This document shows positions 11,860 to 23,541 of a stretch of 64,000 bases of DNA, one piece after another. Position 1 is the first letter of the stretch; every line of letters starts with the position of its first letter. The DNA comes from Chionoecetes opilio (taxonomy: Eukaryota; Arthropoda; Malacostraca; Decapoda; Majidae), in contig JACEEZ010005964.1 in NCBI GenBank assembly GCA_016584305.1, positions 12,501 to 76,500 on the forward strand. The letters run 5' to 3'. Both the position numbers and the translations under genes were made by a program. The notes beneath the pieces were generated by a model. It did not search any database, had not been told where the DNA came from, and was given only the letters and a program-made list of their open reading frames with translations.

Positions 11860-13380
11860 ATTTTTCTGAGTATCTCTAGTATTTCTTTCACCATGGCGTA
11901 GAGGGGCTGGTCTGCCGTGATGACTGGAGTCTGACCAGGATTGTCATGTTGAGTAACGGCCTCAACGATGTCCATAGCATGCTTGATCATTGCTAAGATG
12001 TGAGCGATCTCCAGAGACATGGACAGCATTGCAGTGATAGCTGAAGGTGGGATGTCAGCTTCCTGAAGACTGGCATGGTAGGCAGCCCAAGTCAGCCATT
12101 CTTCACCTGGTTTCTCCTTATCCAGAGAAGCAAACTCTTTCTTTTTACTTTTAACTCACATTCTCGACCCTGGTCCACAGTTTCCCTGCTGGTTGGTTGG
12201 ACGGGGGTTTGAAGTGAAGGCACTTTGAGCTGTTTTGTCTATGAGGCAACAGGTGATACATCTCTGTAATTTGGTGGAAGAGCACCAATTGTACTCACAG
12301 ATGTGCCCTGAACGATATCCAGCACACCACGATCATTTCCTAGACAGTCCAGTGTTGGATGCTGTATTATATGGCTGAAATGGCTGTGCCATGGAAGGAA
12401 CCATGTGCTGTTGATGAACTCGGATTATGGTCAATGTTGTCAACAACACAGGTTGTGAATAGGCCCTAGCGCAGCCTTGGTGGGCACACCACTTGCTTCA
12501 TTTCAAACCTCATCAACACACCATTAGCCATGTCTGCAGTCAGTTGTAAAAGGCTGTCATAGGATACACAGAGACCCAGGTGGAACACAGTATGTACAAG
12601 GTTGCAGCTGCGGGTGAGTGCATGACACTTCGTGGCCAAGTAGATGGTGATAGGTGTTTCCCGGTGCCGGTTATGTCTGACACTGGTATAAAATTAATAT
12701 AGGTGGAGGAATTTCCCGCTCGTGGACGTTTCACACTGTTGAACATCATCACCTGTGACACTGTAAGTGTTGTTGCTGTAGCTTTGGCAGTCATTTATGC
12801 TTGCTCCATTATGTTTGCACCATTGAGGATCACGCTAACTAAAACAAGGCGAAAACTTGGTACAGCTTCTTATTGACTCTTCTGGAAGGAACCATTGAAT
12901 GAGTAGGCCTTGTTGAATATATCTCTCCGAACAAACTGAGCCGCTTTTGCCAAGTGCACTGATTCGGTGTCGTAGTTACAGCCTTTTCTAAAGGCCCCTC
13001 CTAGGTCTTCGTTGAACGTCAGGAGATATATCTGCCCCTCTGTGTGTTCAAAGGTCAGCGCAATGCATCCTGGAGTCCTGTTCTTCAGGCCTTGTGGCTG
13101 TGGGTGCGATCTGCTGTGTCCACAACACCCGAGTTGCTCTAGCCTAAACTGGTACAGTTTGGCAAGATCAGCCAACTTAAAGACATGTGCAATGTCATCC
13201 TCACGCGCATCTCCCATATAACTCACCAACTCAGAAAAGGCAATGCCATGCAAATGGTGATCTGCACTTTCTTCCTGGCTTGAAGCTGCCTCAGACCTTC
13301 TGTGTCGATTTTAGAAGTAAGCAAGACATTTTGCATGGTACTTTGCTTCTAATGCAATCATGTCACTCTAGACCTGTTCA
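11860..13380 (-). pseudogene. Degenerate gene of a widespread uncharacterised repeat-associated family
   Basis: Minus-strand translation gives a nearly continuous protein broken by at least one stop (about 12,455) and frameshifts (one near 12,365). The order from 13.38 kb downward is: an N-terminal piece with MIALEAKYHAKCL; then AHVFKLADLAKLYQFRLEQL; a LLTFNEDLGGAFRKG block with VHLAKAAQFVRRDIF; then YSFNGSF; a block with CVVDNIDHNP and AHGSFHGTAIS; and finally EIAHILAMIKHAMDIV with QTPVITADQPLYAM. From general knowledge this order matches a large uncharacterised protein family found in many copies in cnidarian, mollusc, crustacean and fish genomes, which behaves like mobile-element cargo. 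No biochemical function is established to my knowledge. The coding similarity stops just before the TA-flanked foldback at 11,848 and does not resume beyond it, so the C-terminal half is missing. Confidence 0.7.
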
Positions 13381-13398
13381 GAAAACTTATTTTGGTTT

Positions 13399-13399
<1 letters not shown>

Positions 13400-13435
<36 letters not shown>
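13400..13435. repeat. Poly-T run
   Basis: About 36 consecutive T bases. It could be the A-tail of a minus-strand retrocopy, or an assembly junction, because sequence quality on its right (13,440-13,720) is lower than on its left. Confidence 0.85.
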
Positions 13436-13849
13436 CCTATTTTTATACCCCCTGCAAGGTTTTCCCTGCTTTTTGACTAAGCCGAATTACAACCTTTTGA
13501 GCATAAATGTCAGGAACCTTTGCCCATTGACCTCAAGATATAAGCCCGCGACAGTAGGAAGCGCCTAATTTTTGGCCTTCCGCCAGACTTTTTTTCACCG
13601 GAGACTTTTGTTACAATTGGATAGAACAACAAATTGGGTATCAAATTGGAACATTTTTTCATATTAATTCTGAAAAAACAATCCAAGTAAACATTCAAGA
13701 AAAAAAGACACATCATATCCAGAAAAAAAGCAAAATTTTCTGAAAATTTATATAAATTATTTCATAAATATTACAATCTTGACATCAAAAATGTGTGACA
13801 AGACTCTAAAAACTATTTACAAGTGGCAGAAGAGAAACCTCTATTGTCT

Positions 13850-16260
13850 ATGTCAGAAGGACACTTCACAGTCATTTTTTCAGAGTTGCTTCTTGAAGCT
13901 ATCAAAATCGCTCCGGTTGTATGTCCCAGGTTGAAGAAGGTACTGTTTTTGCTGAGAATCTTGTGGTAATGCTGTTTGCGAAATCAATCATCATCTTGAC
14001 GCTCCCCGCTCAGGCAATGTCATTCCGTACTTTTCATTGCGGACATATTCCAGGGCCTTGCTGTAGTCATCACTCTTGGCCATGTCCCACAGGTTGCAGA
14101 GTCATACTCAATGCCAAGGGTGTCAGTAGAAATGACTCTCGGACCAACGAGATCAGCCAGATTCCCGTCCTTGGCTGTAACCTAGGGACATAGTTTCCCT
14201 CTCTGAAAGCTATCTGGCTTTCTCAGTGGCGTGCAGCTTGGCAGCAATGTCCTGCTTTCTTCTTGTCACTGAGTCTGCTACCGAAGAGACGAACGGCACA
14301 ACCTCCTGGGTCCGTACGCATTGTGGTTTTCAAAGTTTTTGTAGCACTGCCTGAGCAATCTCGGATCCTGTTCTCTTGAACTTCATCTGTCCTTATGAAC
14401 GGCAGATCATTTGGCAGGAGCATCTGCAGCATTGTAGATTGACATCCACATGGTGTATAAGAACAGTCCTAGGAAGAGGTTGAGGCTTGCCAGCTTCACA
14501 ACAGTTTTCTTCATCGTACTCCAGCTGCTCGGCAACTGAACATGCTTCATAGAATACAGGTTTCTGGCCATCCCCCTGGCCTGATGATGGGCTCCAGACG
14601 ACTCCAGTGGTATTCCGCGGGGAGTGCGTGTCTCCAAGGACATCAGTGTAAGCTCAGCCTATCACGGTAGTCGCTCTAGGAGGCTTCTCCGACCTCATGA
14701 TTTCGTGTAGTATTTCCTTGCCTCTTTCTTCCTTTTTCTTAACCATTTTTGTCTGTGACAGGGTTGTAGGGTTGTCTGTGGTAAGATCTGTCCAAACGTC
14801 CCTTGAAGTGCTGGAACCAAGGATTCTCTGGGCTGCCTTGACGCTTGCCAAACGATTCTCCATACAGCACCAACCAGCACTTCTAGAATGTGGGTCTGCA
14901 GGCCAGGTAGAACACCTTCCTGTCATCTGTTGCTCCAGAAGCTTGGCAGCTCCCGATGTACTCCACTGTTCTGGCCGTTGTGTCCAAACCCAAGGCATGT
15001 GATCACTCCAGTAAGCCCCCATGCTCCATAAATCCATGGATGCCTCTGCCTGAGTCCGTTCTTGTTGAGCTTCTATCACTGGTAACTCTCCAGTAGCTGC
15101 CTTCAGGTATGCAGGTGGTCCTGAGACAAGCACCGCCAGAGTCCTCTGACGTGGTCCCGGATCACTAACCCAGGACATCTCTCAGCAATCTTGCCATCCC
15201 AGTGAGAGCAGCATACTTGGAGGTCCTCGCGAATGCTTGCCGCTGCATGTACTCCTGGCTGATGTGGTACCTTGTCAGCATCCTGTGTCCGTCTCGTTTG
15301 TTGAGTTGGATATGACACTTGTCCATGTCAGCTCCCCAGCCTTCCAATATTAGGCAGAAACTACGGCTGTCATACTTGATTGTCAGACAATCCAAGACGA
15401 TCAGCGGTAACTGCAGATGTCAAACACCCTCCATGACCCTCCTGGAAATGTGAGAGTCAAAGTGTCATGGTGATTGAACATCCAGGACGAGGTTGTTGGT
15501 ATCCATTCCTCTGCATCCCTTCAGTGTCGTTTGGGTCAGCCCAGGTAGACACATCAGCAGCAGTCCTTCGCTTTTGGGCAGCTGAAAAATTGTAGAATTT
15601 TGTACAAATTCATATCTTGTTTCTCTCTCTGCTGCAGTCCTGGCAGCCTCTCTCTGCTTGCTGCTGGGACCGTGACTCAAATATGCTTTGTCATGACCAG
15701 ACATGTGGGGCCTTTCTCTCTGTCTTCTGTCCTGGTAGAACCTGCTGTCCTTGTCCTTCTTTCCTTGATAGCGGGGGTGGCGTCGGTTTCTCTCTATTTC
15801 CTGATGTCATCTGAAGCTCCTATGTCGAACAGGCTATCTAATTCCAGGACAAAGGCCTCCTTTTTCCCTCCTGGGTCACACTGTTCTCCTTTATTTTCCT
15901 TCTAGATCTCGTGCTTTTGTTGAAGTGTCCAGAATGCCTGCGCTGCCTTGTACTTGGTCCCATTGGCTTCTTGATCCTAGCCATCCTGCCCGAATGGATA
16001 AGCCTCCCTGTTTCATTGCGAGGTCTTGATGCTTTAGATTTCCCTGTATTTTCTGGCAAACTCTGGAGATGGAGAAGTACTGGAAGGCCCTTTCTGTTGG
16101 TGGGTACTGGAGCCCTGATGCTGGATGATGGGGTACCCGATCAGGAATGGTTTCTGTAGCAATCTAGTAGCAGGTCGGCGTTGAACGCTTGTCTCTGGAA
16201 TGCAGATTGAGTTCTGAGATGTCAAACTTTTCGTCCTCCGGACTCCTTGCTTACCTGCCT
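13850..16260 (-). pseudogene. Coding-like region of unknown function, many frameshifts
   Basis: The composition is balanced and long open stretches occur on the minus strand: 174 codons at 14654-15178, 76 codons at 15165-15395, 79 codons at 15465-15704 and 73 codons at 15838-16059. The protein-like segments (for example the 15165-15395 frame with HISQEYMQRQAFARTSKYAA) suggest one gene broken into several frames. I recognise no domain. It lies upstream of, and on the same strand as, the repeat-associated family gene at 11.86-13.38 kb, so it may be the 5' part of the same element. This is inference only. Confidence 0.4.
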
Positions 16261-18390
16261 AGTGCCGTTATCTTGTGAAGTATCTCTGGATTTGTTACAG
16301 GTTTCAACAGATCCTGCAACAAACATAACAGACCATTAGATGTCATGCTAAAACCATTGTGAATTTGTGACTAGAGTGAATAATTATATGTAGTTTAATT
16401 TTTTTTGAAAATTTGTCTGAAATAATCCATGTATATTTCCATAAATGTTTCTATGCAGTTTTTTTGTTTGTGGGGGGATGTTCATCAGCATCCTAATTAC
16501 TTGCTTTAACCTGCTTATGCCCATTTATTGGTGTAAATAGGCGAAAACAACACTGTCAAAATGCCTCCGAAACTGGCGTTTCAGAAAACGTGTATAGAAT
16601 AGAAAACTTCATGCTACATGAGGGCAAAGGTTTCCTGACCATTTTTTGGCTATAATGGTTGTGTATTTTCGACTTTCCGAGGTCAAAAAGCATGGAAACA
16701 AGTGCAGTAGGTATAAAAATGGAACAATTTGTTTTTCTGAACAGGTCTAATGTCAATATGCCCTGAGAGTTTTGGCGCAGAAGCGATGTACCCTGCGAGA
16801 TTTCTTGCATATTTCATGTACCGACCAGCTAACAAAATTCTACATCATACGTTTGAAGATTCGTGAAGAACACCATCTGGGAGGTCACCGAAAACAGACT
16901 GGGCCCTTTCTCCTGGATTTGATATTTTCTCTGACGGGAACGTCCTGCCACTAAGGAGGTGTGTCAGCTGTGGAGGCTACACTGCTCCGAGGTAGCTTTT
17001 TTTTCTTCTCGGCCCGTTGGAGTTTTGGTCGCTGTTGACTTTGGCATCGTAAGAACTTGTGCCAACATGGCCAGGGTGCTCTGCCATTGTTGGATAGCAA
17101 TGCCAGAATCGTCATCGTGTGTGTGTGAAATCAATTTGAAGAGGCAAACCATACATTTTCTTGGAATCTAGCAAGTCCTGTTGCCAAGGTTGAGTAACCA
17201 ATGCTCTGGTTTCTGGGTTCTTACTTTGCCTGGGCATGGTGTGTTGGCTTTCCCCAGTGTGAACTGGACAGTACTAATAGTCCCCGTCAGTAAAAGAATC
17301 TTTTGGGTGCTTTGTTGCTTCTTTTGGCTGTGAACTGTCTATCAAAATAAAATCGTTCTAAGGGCATGATGGCAAACCTGGCTAAGATGTTCCAAACATC
17401 TACTTGAGGCTTGGGGTTCTTGAGCAGAAAAATATGTGAAGAGTGTCCTTGTTGCTCAGATCGGGTGCGTGTGGTATGATCAGTCAAGATACTGATTGTT
17501 TAGCTGGTACCGCGCTATAGGTGAGGGCTGTGTGAGTTTACATCATGAGTCTCAGGTGTGGCAAAAATAAATAATATAAAAATACAAAGATAGGTGATTT
17601 CTAGTTATCACTGTGGTGAAAAACTAACTGGTATCCATGCAGGGTGCAGCCAGAACTCAACAAAATACGAACTTTATGGAGAAAAATTTCTGTCCCTAAA
17701 GCAGTTAATACATTGAAATATCGTAGACCTTTGACCTTGACCTTTAAGATCACTCAGGTCACCTTGAGAATACAACCTGCAGATCCTGGTGTTTTTCAAT
17801 ATGTTACCAAGGGTATATAGAGATATAGCCTTGACAGACATTTCTTTCCCAAAAATAATGTTTGCCCTTGACCTAGAATTTGAAAGTCATCCAAGGTCAC
17901 CGGAGGAGACCCTCAAGGTGGTTCCCTATCTGAAAATTATCACTTGGGTCTAAAAATATAATGTGGGAAATTTCATGGTTTTATCACTTTGTGCACAATT
18001 CTTATGGTATCTGATCTACTAAATGTGTTGCATTATCATTCATGTTTCTAATGGCTCTCCTCTTTGCCTCTCCAGGAAACCACTGCAGCCTATCCAGGGT
18101 ACGAGCAACTTATAAAATTGCCATCTTATTCATGATACGATATCAGCGTATAGCATATTGGCAAAAGATTATATGGCAATTATATTACAAGGGTATTATA
18201 TGGCTCCCATGCAAGCACATTCAAAACTATTTTGTAACTGCTTTCTTTACTTTTAGCACTCATGCTAAGCTACACTTTGTAGAAATATATCTATTTGTGT
18301 GACTTTTGGACAATTGTGTAAAAAACATAAAATCAATGATTATATAATCGTTATTTTACTTATTCATTTCATAAACATGTGTGATTTTGG
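16261..18390. other. Unannotated intergenic DNA
   Basis: No supported gene. Between 17,720 and 17,920 there is a cluster of TGACCT/AGGTCA words. The short open frames show no recognisable motif. Confidence 0.5.
17720..17920. promoter_or_regulatory. Cluster of AGGTCA/TGACCT half-sites
   Basis: TGACCT or close variants occur several times: ACCTTTGACCTTGACCTTTAA, then CTCAGGTCACCTTG, then CCTTGACCTAG and CCAAGGTCACC. These are nuclear-receptor half-site words. There is no nearby gene, so this is more likely the consensus of an unrecognised repeat than a working enhancer. Confidence 0.3.
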
Positions 18391-18394
18391 GTGT

Positions 18395-18397
<3 letters not shown>

Positions 18398-18442
<45 letters not shown>

Positions 18443-18482
18443 ATTATAATATATAATATATATATATTATATAATATAATAA
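18398..18482. repeat. (TA)n microsatellite
   Basis: About 40 bp of uninterrupted TA followed by degenerate TATAAT words. Confidence 0.95.
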
Positions 18483-19829
18483 TCCTTCATGTGTGGCCAT
18501 TATACAATTAATAAGAGAATGAATGTTATATTGCATAATAGTTTTCGATGAATAAGCTGCAAGAAAGCTGAGTAATTTGAAGGTGTTCTTTGGAGGATAA
18601 AACTTTTCTTGACTATATCTAGATGAAATTACATTTAGTCTTTGATTAAGCAACATCTTCCAACATTACACGCTCCTGTCAATATCGTTGATTCTAAGCA
18701 AAAATATATGAAAATTATAAATCCGGAAACATGTTGAGAGTTAGTTTGCTCAGTGATAGGAGCCACACAACACAATCATTCACCTTATCACACTGAGTAA
18801 AACTGATAATTGACATGGTGTCCATATTATATGCATCTATATATATTATAGTCTATATAGATATCTAAGGTATATATATATAATATAATATATATATATA
18901 TATATAGTATATATATAATATATTATTAATATTATTATATATAAGCAATCAACAAAGTATAGATCGGAAAAATAATCGATAAACAATAGATGAATGAAAT
19001 CATTATCCAATAATGGTCCTGCATACTGGCCGGCCACTTGCCTCTTCAGGTAACTAATATTCTGGCTCCTGTCATACTTCACCATGTTCTTCATCTTCGT
19101 CACCCTCAGCAACGCCTACAGGAACAGATAACCTGTTTACAATGGCAGAGTTCAGTATCTGTGCCTTTTTTCAAAGTTTCAAATAATAATAAAAAAAAAA
19201 ATGTAATGGCCAAAACATCTCTTAATGTCTTTACTTGTGTGGATGTGTAACGCACTGTACTAGGTTATTTGGTCATCCTGAGGCTCCAGTATTGGAGTTA
19301 TAGCTTTGTTCTACATGAATAACCGAAATATGCCCGTTCTTGCAATTTTCAACAAACATAAGAATTCTAAATAATTTTGCTGTCATGCACACTCCCTGAT
19401 AAACTATTTATCATATTCATAAAGTGCATCTTGGCATCACACACTGTCTAAAGGAGTCCCTTTCTGCGGCAGTACATCTCAGAATCAGAGTTGCGTTCAG
19501 GTGTAGTGGCTAACTATATCGTATGGGGACTCACAAACAATGTTCATTTTATAATTTACCATATTCTTCATATAACAAACACAGACATGCACAAATAACG
19601 CAAATCATGATCACAACAGTCATGTGAATCCTTTGCGATGTTTTCAGGTGGAGCATTAGTTAATTCGGCAGAATAATGCAGCTCTTATTCATGTAGCGTG
19701 TAGGCCAGGCAGTTTAGCTCCTCATTAACCGAAGAATGCATAAATGTATCTGGCGCACCTCACAACTTAATTACGTTCCAAGCGGAAGGTGCAGTGCTTA
19801 GTTTTGATAATGGGGTTAGTGGCATCAGT
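18483..19829. other. Intergenic DNA with a second AT microsatellite
   Basis: Bases 18,835-18,945 form another degenerate (TA)n/(TAA)n tract. No gene or conserved motif is visible in the rest. Confidence 0.6.
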
Positions 19830-19844
19830 ATACCCGCCGGCAGC

Positions 19845-20520
19845 GGATGTCCGCGGACGTAGCGCGGACATGTATTCAGCGTCCATTTCGCATCCACAAG
19901 TGTCCGCTTTGTCCGTCTATAGTCCTATGTTCATCCGGGCTCGTCCGTGACACGTAAATGAAATATGGCACACGATGTTGTTGGATAAAGATTTTTATTA
20001 AGGTACACTACGCATGATTTTGATGGTGAAAATATTTGAGAAGAAATTTACGGTTATTCGGACTTGACGGACGTGCAACGGACGTAAGCGCGGATGCCAA
20101 TACAACGTCCATTTGACATCCACAAGTGTCCGCTCTGTCCGTCTATAGTCCTATGGTCGTCCGTGACGCGTAAAAGAAATATAGAACACGATGTTATTGG
20201 ATGAAAATTTATATTACGATACCATAATTTTGATTTTGAAAATTATACAGAAGAAATTTACGGTTATTCGGACATGACAGACGTGCAACGGACATAAGCG
20301 CGGATGTCTATCCAGCGTCCATTTGACATCAACAGGTGTCTGCTCTGTCCGTCTATAGTCCTATGGTCGCCCGTGACGCTTAAAAAAATAGAGATCACGA
20401 TGTTATTGGATTAACATTTATATTACGGTAAACTACGCAGTATTTTGATATTGGAAAATTTTACTGAAGAAATTTACGGTACTCGGACATCCCGGACGTG
20501 CACTAGACGTAATTCTGTTC
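19845..20520 (+). repeat. Satellite-like tandem repeat, ~210-226-bp unit, three copies
   Basis: The anchor GTCCATTTCGCATCCACAAG (19881) recurs as GTCCATTTGACATCCACAAG (20107) and GTCCATTTGACATCAACAGG (20317), giving periods of 226 and 210 bp. Each unit also contains TGTCCG...CTGTCCGTCTATAGTCCTATG, a GTGACGCGTAAA-type word, CACGATGTTATTGGAT and GAAGAAATTTACGGT, in the same order. The last unit decays after about 20,490. No coding potential. Confidence 0.9.
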
Positions 20521-21490
20521 AGCATCCTTATGACGTCCCGCATTTTATGCTTGAAGAAGTATCCATAAGTTTAAAATTCAATTAACCTTTTTAAACTGCT
20601 GACGCAGGGCTTCCGTCAACCAGTCAGTGAACGTGGACATCCTCGATTTTTTCAATTTTTGACAAAATTTACACTTTCTGGTATCGTTAGCACGGCTCGA
20701 GTGGGCCGGCGTGTGCTTAGGGCGTGCGTCGAGTGTTTATTTTATTTAGATTGAGAGAGAGAGAAGAGAGAGAGGAGAGAAGGAGAGAGGAGGAGAGGAT
20801 AGAGGAGAGAAGGCACGCGAACAAAGACACCCGAGCTTTCCAGGCAACGCATGGTCTTATTTGGAGCTAAATTATGCGGTGCGATGTTGTTCACAAATAG
20901 GGTGATAAATGATTGGAAATGGATTGCAGTCATAGGGGAGTTAGTGCGAAGTCAATAGGGAGTTTTTAAAAGGTCTGTCTGGACCAGTCATGGATGGGAA
21001 TGAAAGATGGAATAGGAAAGTGTAAGTTACGGAACTACCACTGGTCTCAGACATCACGACATCTTGTAGCTTTCCTTTTTTCTTATTTTCTTTGGTTCTT
21101 ATATTTCAGGAAGGGCTGAACAGGCGATAACTTTCGGAACTGGTAGGTTTTTCCTTGGTAATTGGTATAAAGCGTTCGTGGGAGGATACCCACTCCCCCC
21201 GAGCGGCGAGACAAGCAATAAACTAATAATTTTAGTCATCAGTAAGAAGTTGTCAGAGAAGGACGTGTCCCGCTCTCGCTTCTGTATCCCGAATTCCCTC
21301 TAGCCCCCTACCCGTCTCCATGTCTTCTCTATCGCACCTAGCCAAAGGATTATCTGCCTAGATAACAGATAAAGGTAAGCTAATCACTCAAAATCCGAGA
21401 ATATACCAATTACTCTATTAATATAACACTAAATAAATGCCATTATGAGACTATGAATAATGAAATACGCATGAACAGTAAACAGGTGCA
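20521..21490. other. Intergenic DNA with a purine-rich microsatellite
   Basis: Bases 20,748-20,813 are a (GA)n/(GGAGA)n tract. Nothing else is recognisable. Confidence 0.6.
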
Positions 21491-21661
21491 GGTCATTTGG
21501 TACTGAAGCGATTGGTACTGAGGTCAAGTGATCATCAATCAGTTCACTTCGTCCACGCGTCATATGGGACACAGGTTAATTTTGCCTCAAACCGTCTAGG
21601 CCACGAGTCAATTGGGACCCAAATCGAACTGGCCACAGAGTCAGATAGGACCCAAAACCGG

Positions 21662-21662
<1 letters not shown>

Positions 21663-21697
<35 letters not shown>

Positions 21698-21863
21698 CCT
21701 GCCCGCCCGCACACACAAGCACATTCCGTTCCCAATCCTTTAGTCCCTACATCTCCCGTTTCACTCTCTCTCTCTCGCTCTCTCCTTCCCTCACTTTTCT
21801 CGCGCACACACACATACACGCAAAAAAAAAAATACGCACACATATACGCACACACACATACAT
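21663..21863. repeat. Compound microsatellite (GA)n-(CT)n-(CA)n
   Basis: Three blocks follow each other: (GA)n at 21,664-21,694, (TC)n at 21,764-21,784, and a (CA)n-rich stretch with an A9 run at 21,803-21,862. The long open frames on both strands here are compositional. Confidence 0.9.
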
Positions 21864-22289
21864 GAAAATGATTATAATATTGATGATGATTAAATTTACG
21901 AACATTAATATCAAGTAATGGCGTCCCAGCCTCTGGCCCCTTTGCTTGGCTCAGTTCTTGCGGCTGGAACGTGGCGCGAGCTCAAAGGCTTTTAAAATAC
22001 CTAGTCTACAGAAGTTACAGAGTCTACAGACAAGCACCGATGTTATTGTAAGCCGCAGTTTATTTAGCACTAATTAATTATTACGCTAATTACTCATTAA
22101 GGGCTTGTTCCTACGCAAAAAGTTGTTGCACAGACCACTTGTTTTGACGCACTCCTTAACATGTCAAATTTCAGCTCATCCGACAATATTTAACGAGTAC
22201 GTTTTACTTTTTGGCTTAAACTTGGTTCCACTCCCCTTACTCGAATGGTTCTTATGGTAAGTAGCAGTTTCGCTGCATTTCGATCCTGC
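21864..22289. other. Unannotated intergenic DNA
   Basis: No recognisable gene, repeat or signal. Confidence 0.5.
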
Positions 22290-22650
22290 CAATTAATAGC
22301 AGTAATAAATGATAGTAATCTGATAATAACACAATGATGGATAATAATCTATATCATGATGATAATGAAAGAATGAATAATGACAGTAATTGATAACAAT
22401 AATGTTTACAATAATAATAATAATAAGGGCAACTGTAATATAGTGATAGTAATGAGATTTAATGATTTAACAACAATAGTGGTGGAATAATTATGTGAAT
22501 GCTATGATACTAAATTTATAATGAAACGGATAATGATTATATAGTAGTAATGATTATAATATGATAACAATTATACTAAAAATAATGATAATAATAATAT
22601 ATATAATAACAATGATATTACTACTACTAATATTAATAAAACAATACGAT
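22290..22650. repeat. ATA/ATG/GATAAT-rich simple sequence
   Basis: Degenerate trinucleotide-type repeats: AATAATAATAATAA, GATGATAATG and ATTATTACTACTACTAATA. Hardly any codon-like structure. Confidence 0.8.
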
Positions 22651-22796
22651 AGTCATTAATGATAGATGATTCATTTGAAATATTTAATTTATGACGATGA
22701 ATATAAAAACAATGTTAATAATAAGAAACAAAGTATGAAATTAATGAAAATGTGTAACCTAATTGAATACTTATATTATATAAGTATTAGTGTGTA

Positions 22797-22798
<2 letters not shown>

Positions 22799-22836
<38 letters not shown>

Positions 22837-22857
22837 TGGTGTGTGTGTGTGTGTGTT
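22799..22857. repeat. (TG)n microsatellite, 3' tail of SINE copy 1
   Basis: (TG)n with one TATG and one TGGTG interruption. It lies exactly at the 3' end of the minus-strand SINE. Confidence 0.9.
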
Positions 22858-22869
22858 ATTCATCTATTC

Positions 22870-23160
22870 CATCTTAGTTCTAGTTGTATTTAACAGGGCA
22901 ATAGCAAATGCTCGTTGGCCCCGTCTCCATAACAAAAATTTTTATCATTCATCTTAGTGCTTTTGTGTTGGCCCGGAGCCAGCACCCCGGAGAGCAGGTC
23001 ACAAACCCCGGATAACACCCGGTAACTAGTCACTGCTGGGTGGACATGGGCTCGGGTTTAAGGAAACACCCATCTGTTTCCGCTCCGCCCGGGATCGAAC
23101 CCGGGACTTCTTGCGGTGTGAACCGAGCGTGCTAACCACTTACACTACGGAGTACCCACG
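22870..23160 (-). repeat. tRNA-derived SINE copy 1, minus strand
   Basis: Read on the minus strand, the head is CTCCGTAGTGTAAGTGGTTAG (A-box) and then, about 35 bases later, CCCGGGTTCGATCCCGGGCG (B-box inside a palindromic T-arm). A body follows containing CCACCCAGCAGTGA and GGTTTGTGACCTGCTC, and the 3' end is the (AC)n tract seen on the plus strand as (TG)n at 22,799-22,857. The same head, body and tail order recurs in the two copies at 23.2 and 29.4 kb. Pol III transcription and LINE-assisted mobility are known for such SINEs; activity here is not shown. Confidence 0.8.

Positions 23161-23162
<2 letters not shown>

Positions 23163-23195
<33 letters not shown>
23163..23195. repeat. (TG)n microsatellite, 3' tail of SINE copy 2
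   Basis: A perfect (TG)n run of about 16 units. It sits between the head of SINE copy 1 and the 3' end of SINE copy 2, so two SINEs are stacked head-to-tail in the same orientation. Confidence 0.9.
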
Positions 23196-23196
<1 letters not shown>

Positions 23197-23199
23197 TAT

Positions 23200-23475
23200 C
23201 TATGGGCGTAGTTGTCTTGTAACAGGGCCTGAGCTACAACCCTCGTATGGACCCGTCTCAATATCATACATTTGTATCATTCATCCTTAGTGTTCGTGTT
23301 GGGGGAAGCCACCACCGCGGGGCGGGTCACAAACCCCCGGCTAAAACCCGTACCCATTCACTGCTGGGTGGACAGGGCTCGGGTTTTAAGAAGACCGCCC
23401 GTCTGTCTTCGCTTCTCGCCGGACGAACCCGGGACTTCGCCGTTTGTGAACCGAGTGTGCTACCACTATAACAAA
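23200..23475 (-). repeat. tRNA-derived SINE copy 2, minus strand
   Basis: Shares the body of copy 1 (CCAGCAGTGAATGG, GGTTTGTGACCC) and ends on the minus strand in GCCCATAGATAATACACAC. The head is more decayed: the B-box reads CCCGGGTTCGTCCGGCG and the A-box region is disrupted near 23,470. Its 3' tail is the (TG)n tract at 23,163-23,195. Confidence 0.75.
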
Positions 23476-23516
23476 ATAGCATATCTTATAATAATATAAG
23501 CGAAGTATGTGTGGTG

Positions 23517-23541
23517 TGTCTGTCTGTCTGTCTGTGTGTTG
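23517..23541. repeat. (TCTG)n microsatellite
   Basis: About five TCTG units followed by TGTGTG. Short. Confidence 0.85.

Noticed and set aside
21497..21865. 122-codon frame on the plus strand and 103-codon frame on the minus strand
   Set aside because: Their continuity depends on the GA/CT/CA microsatellites.
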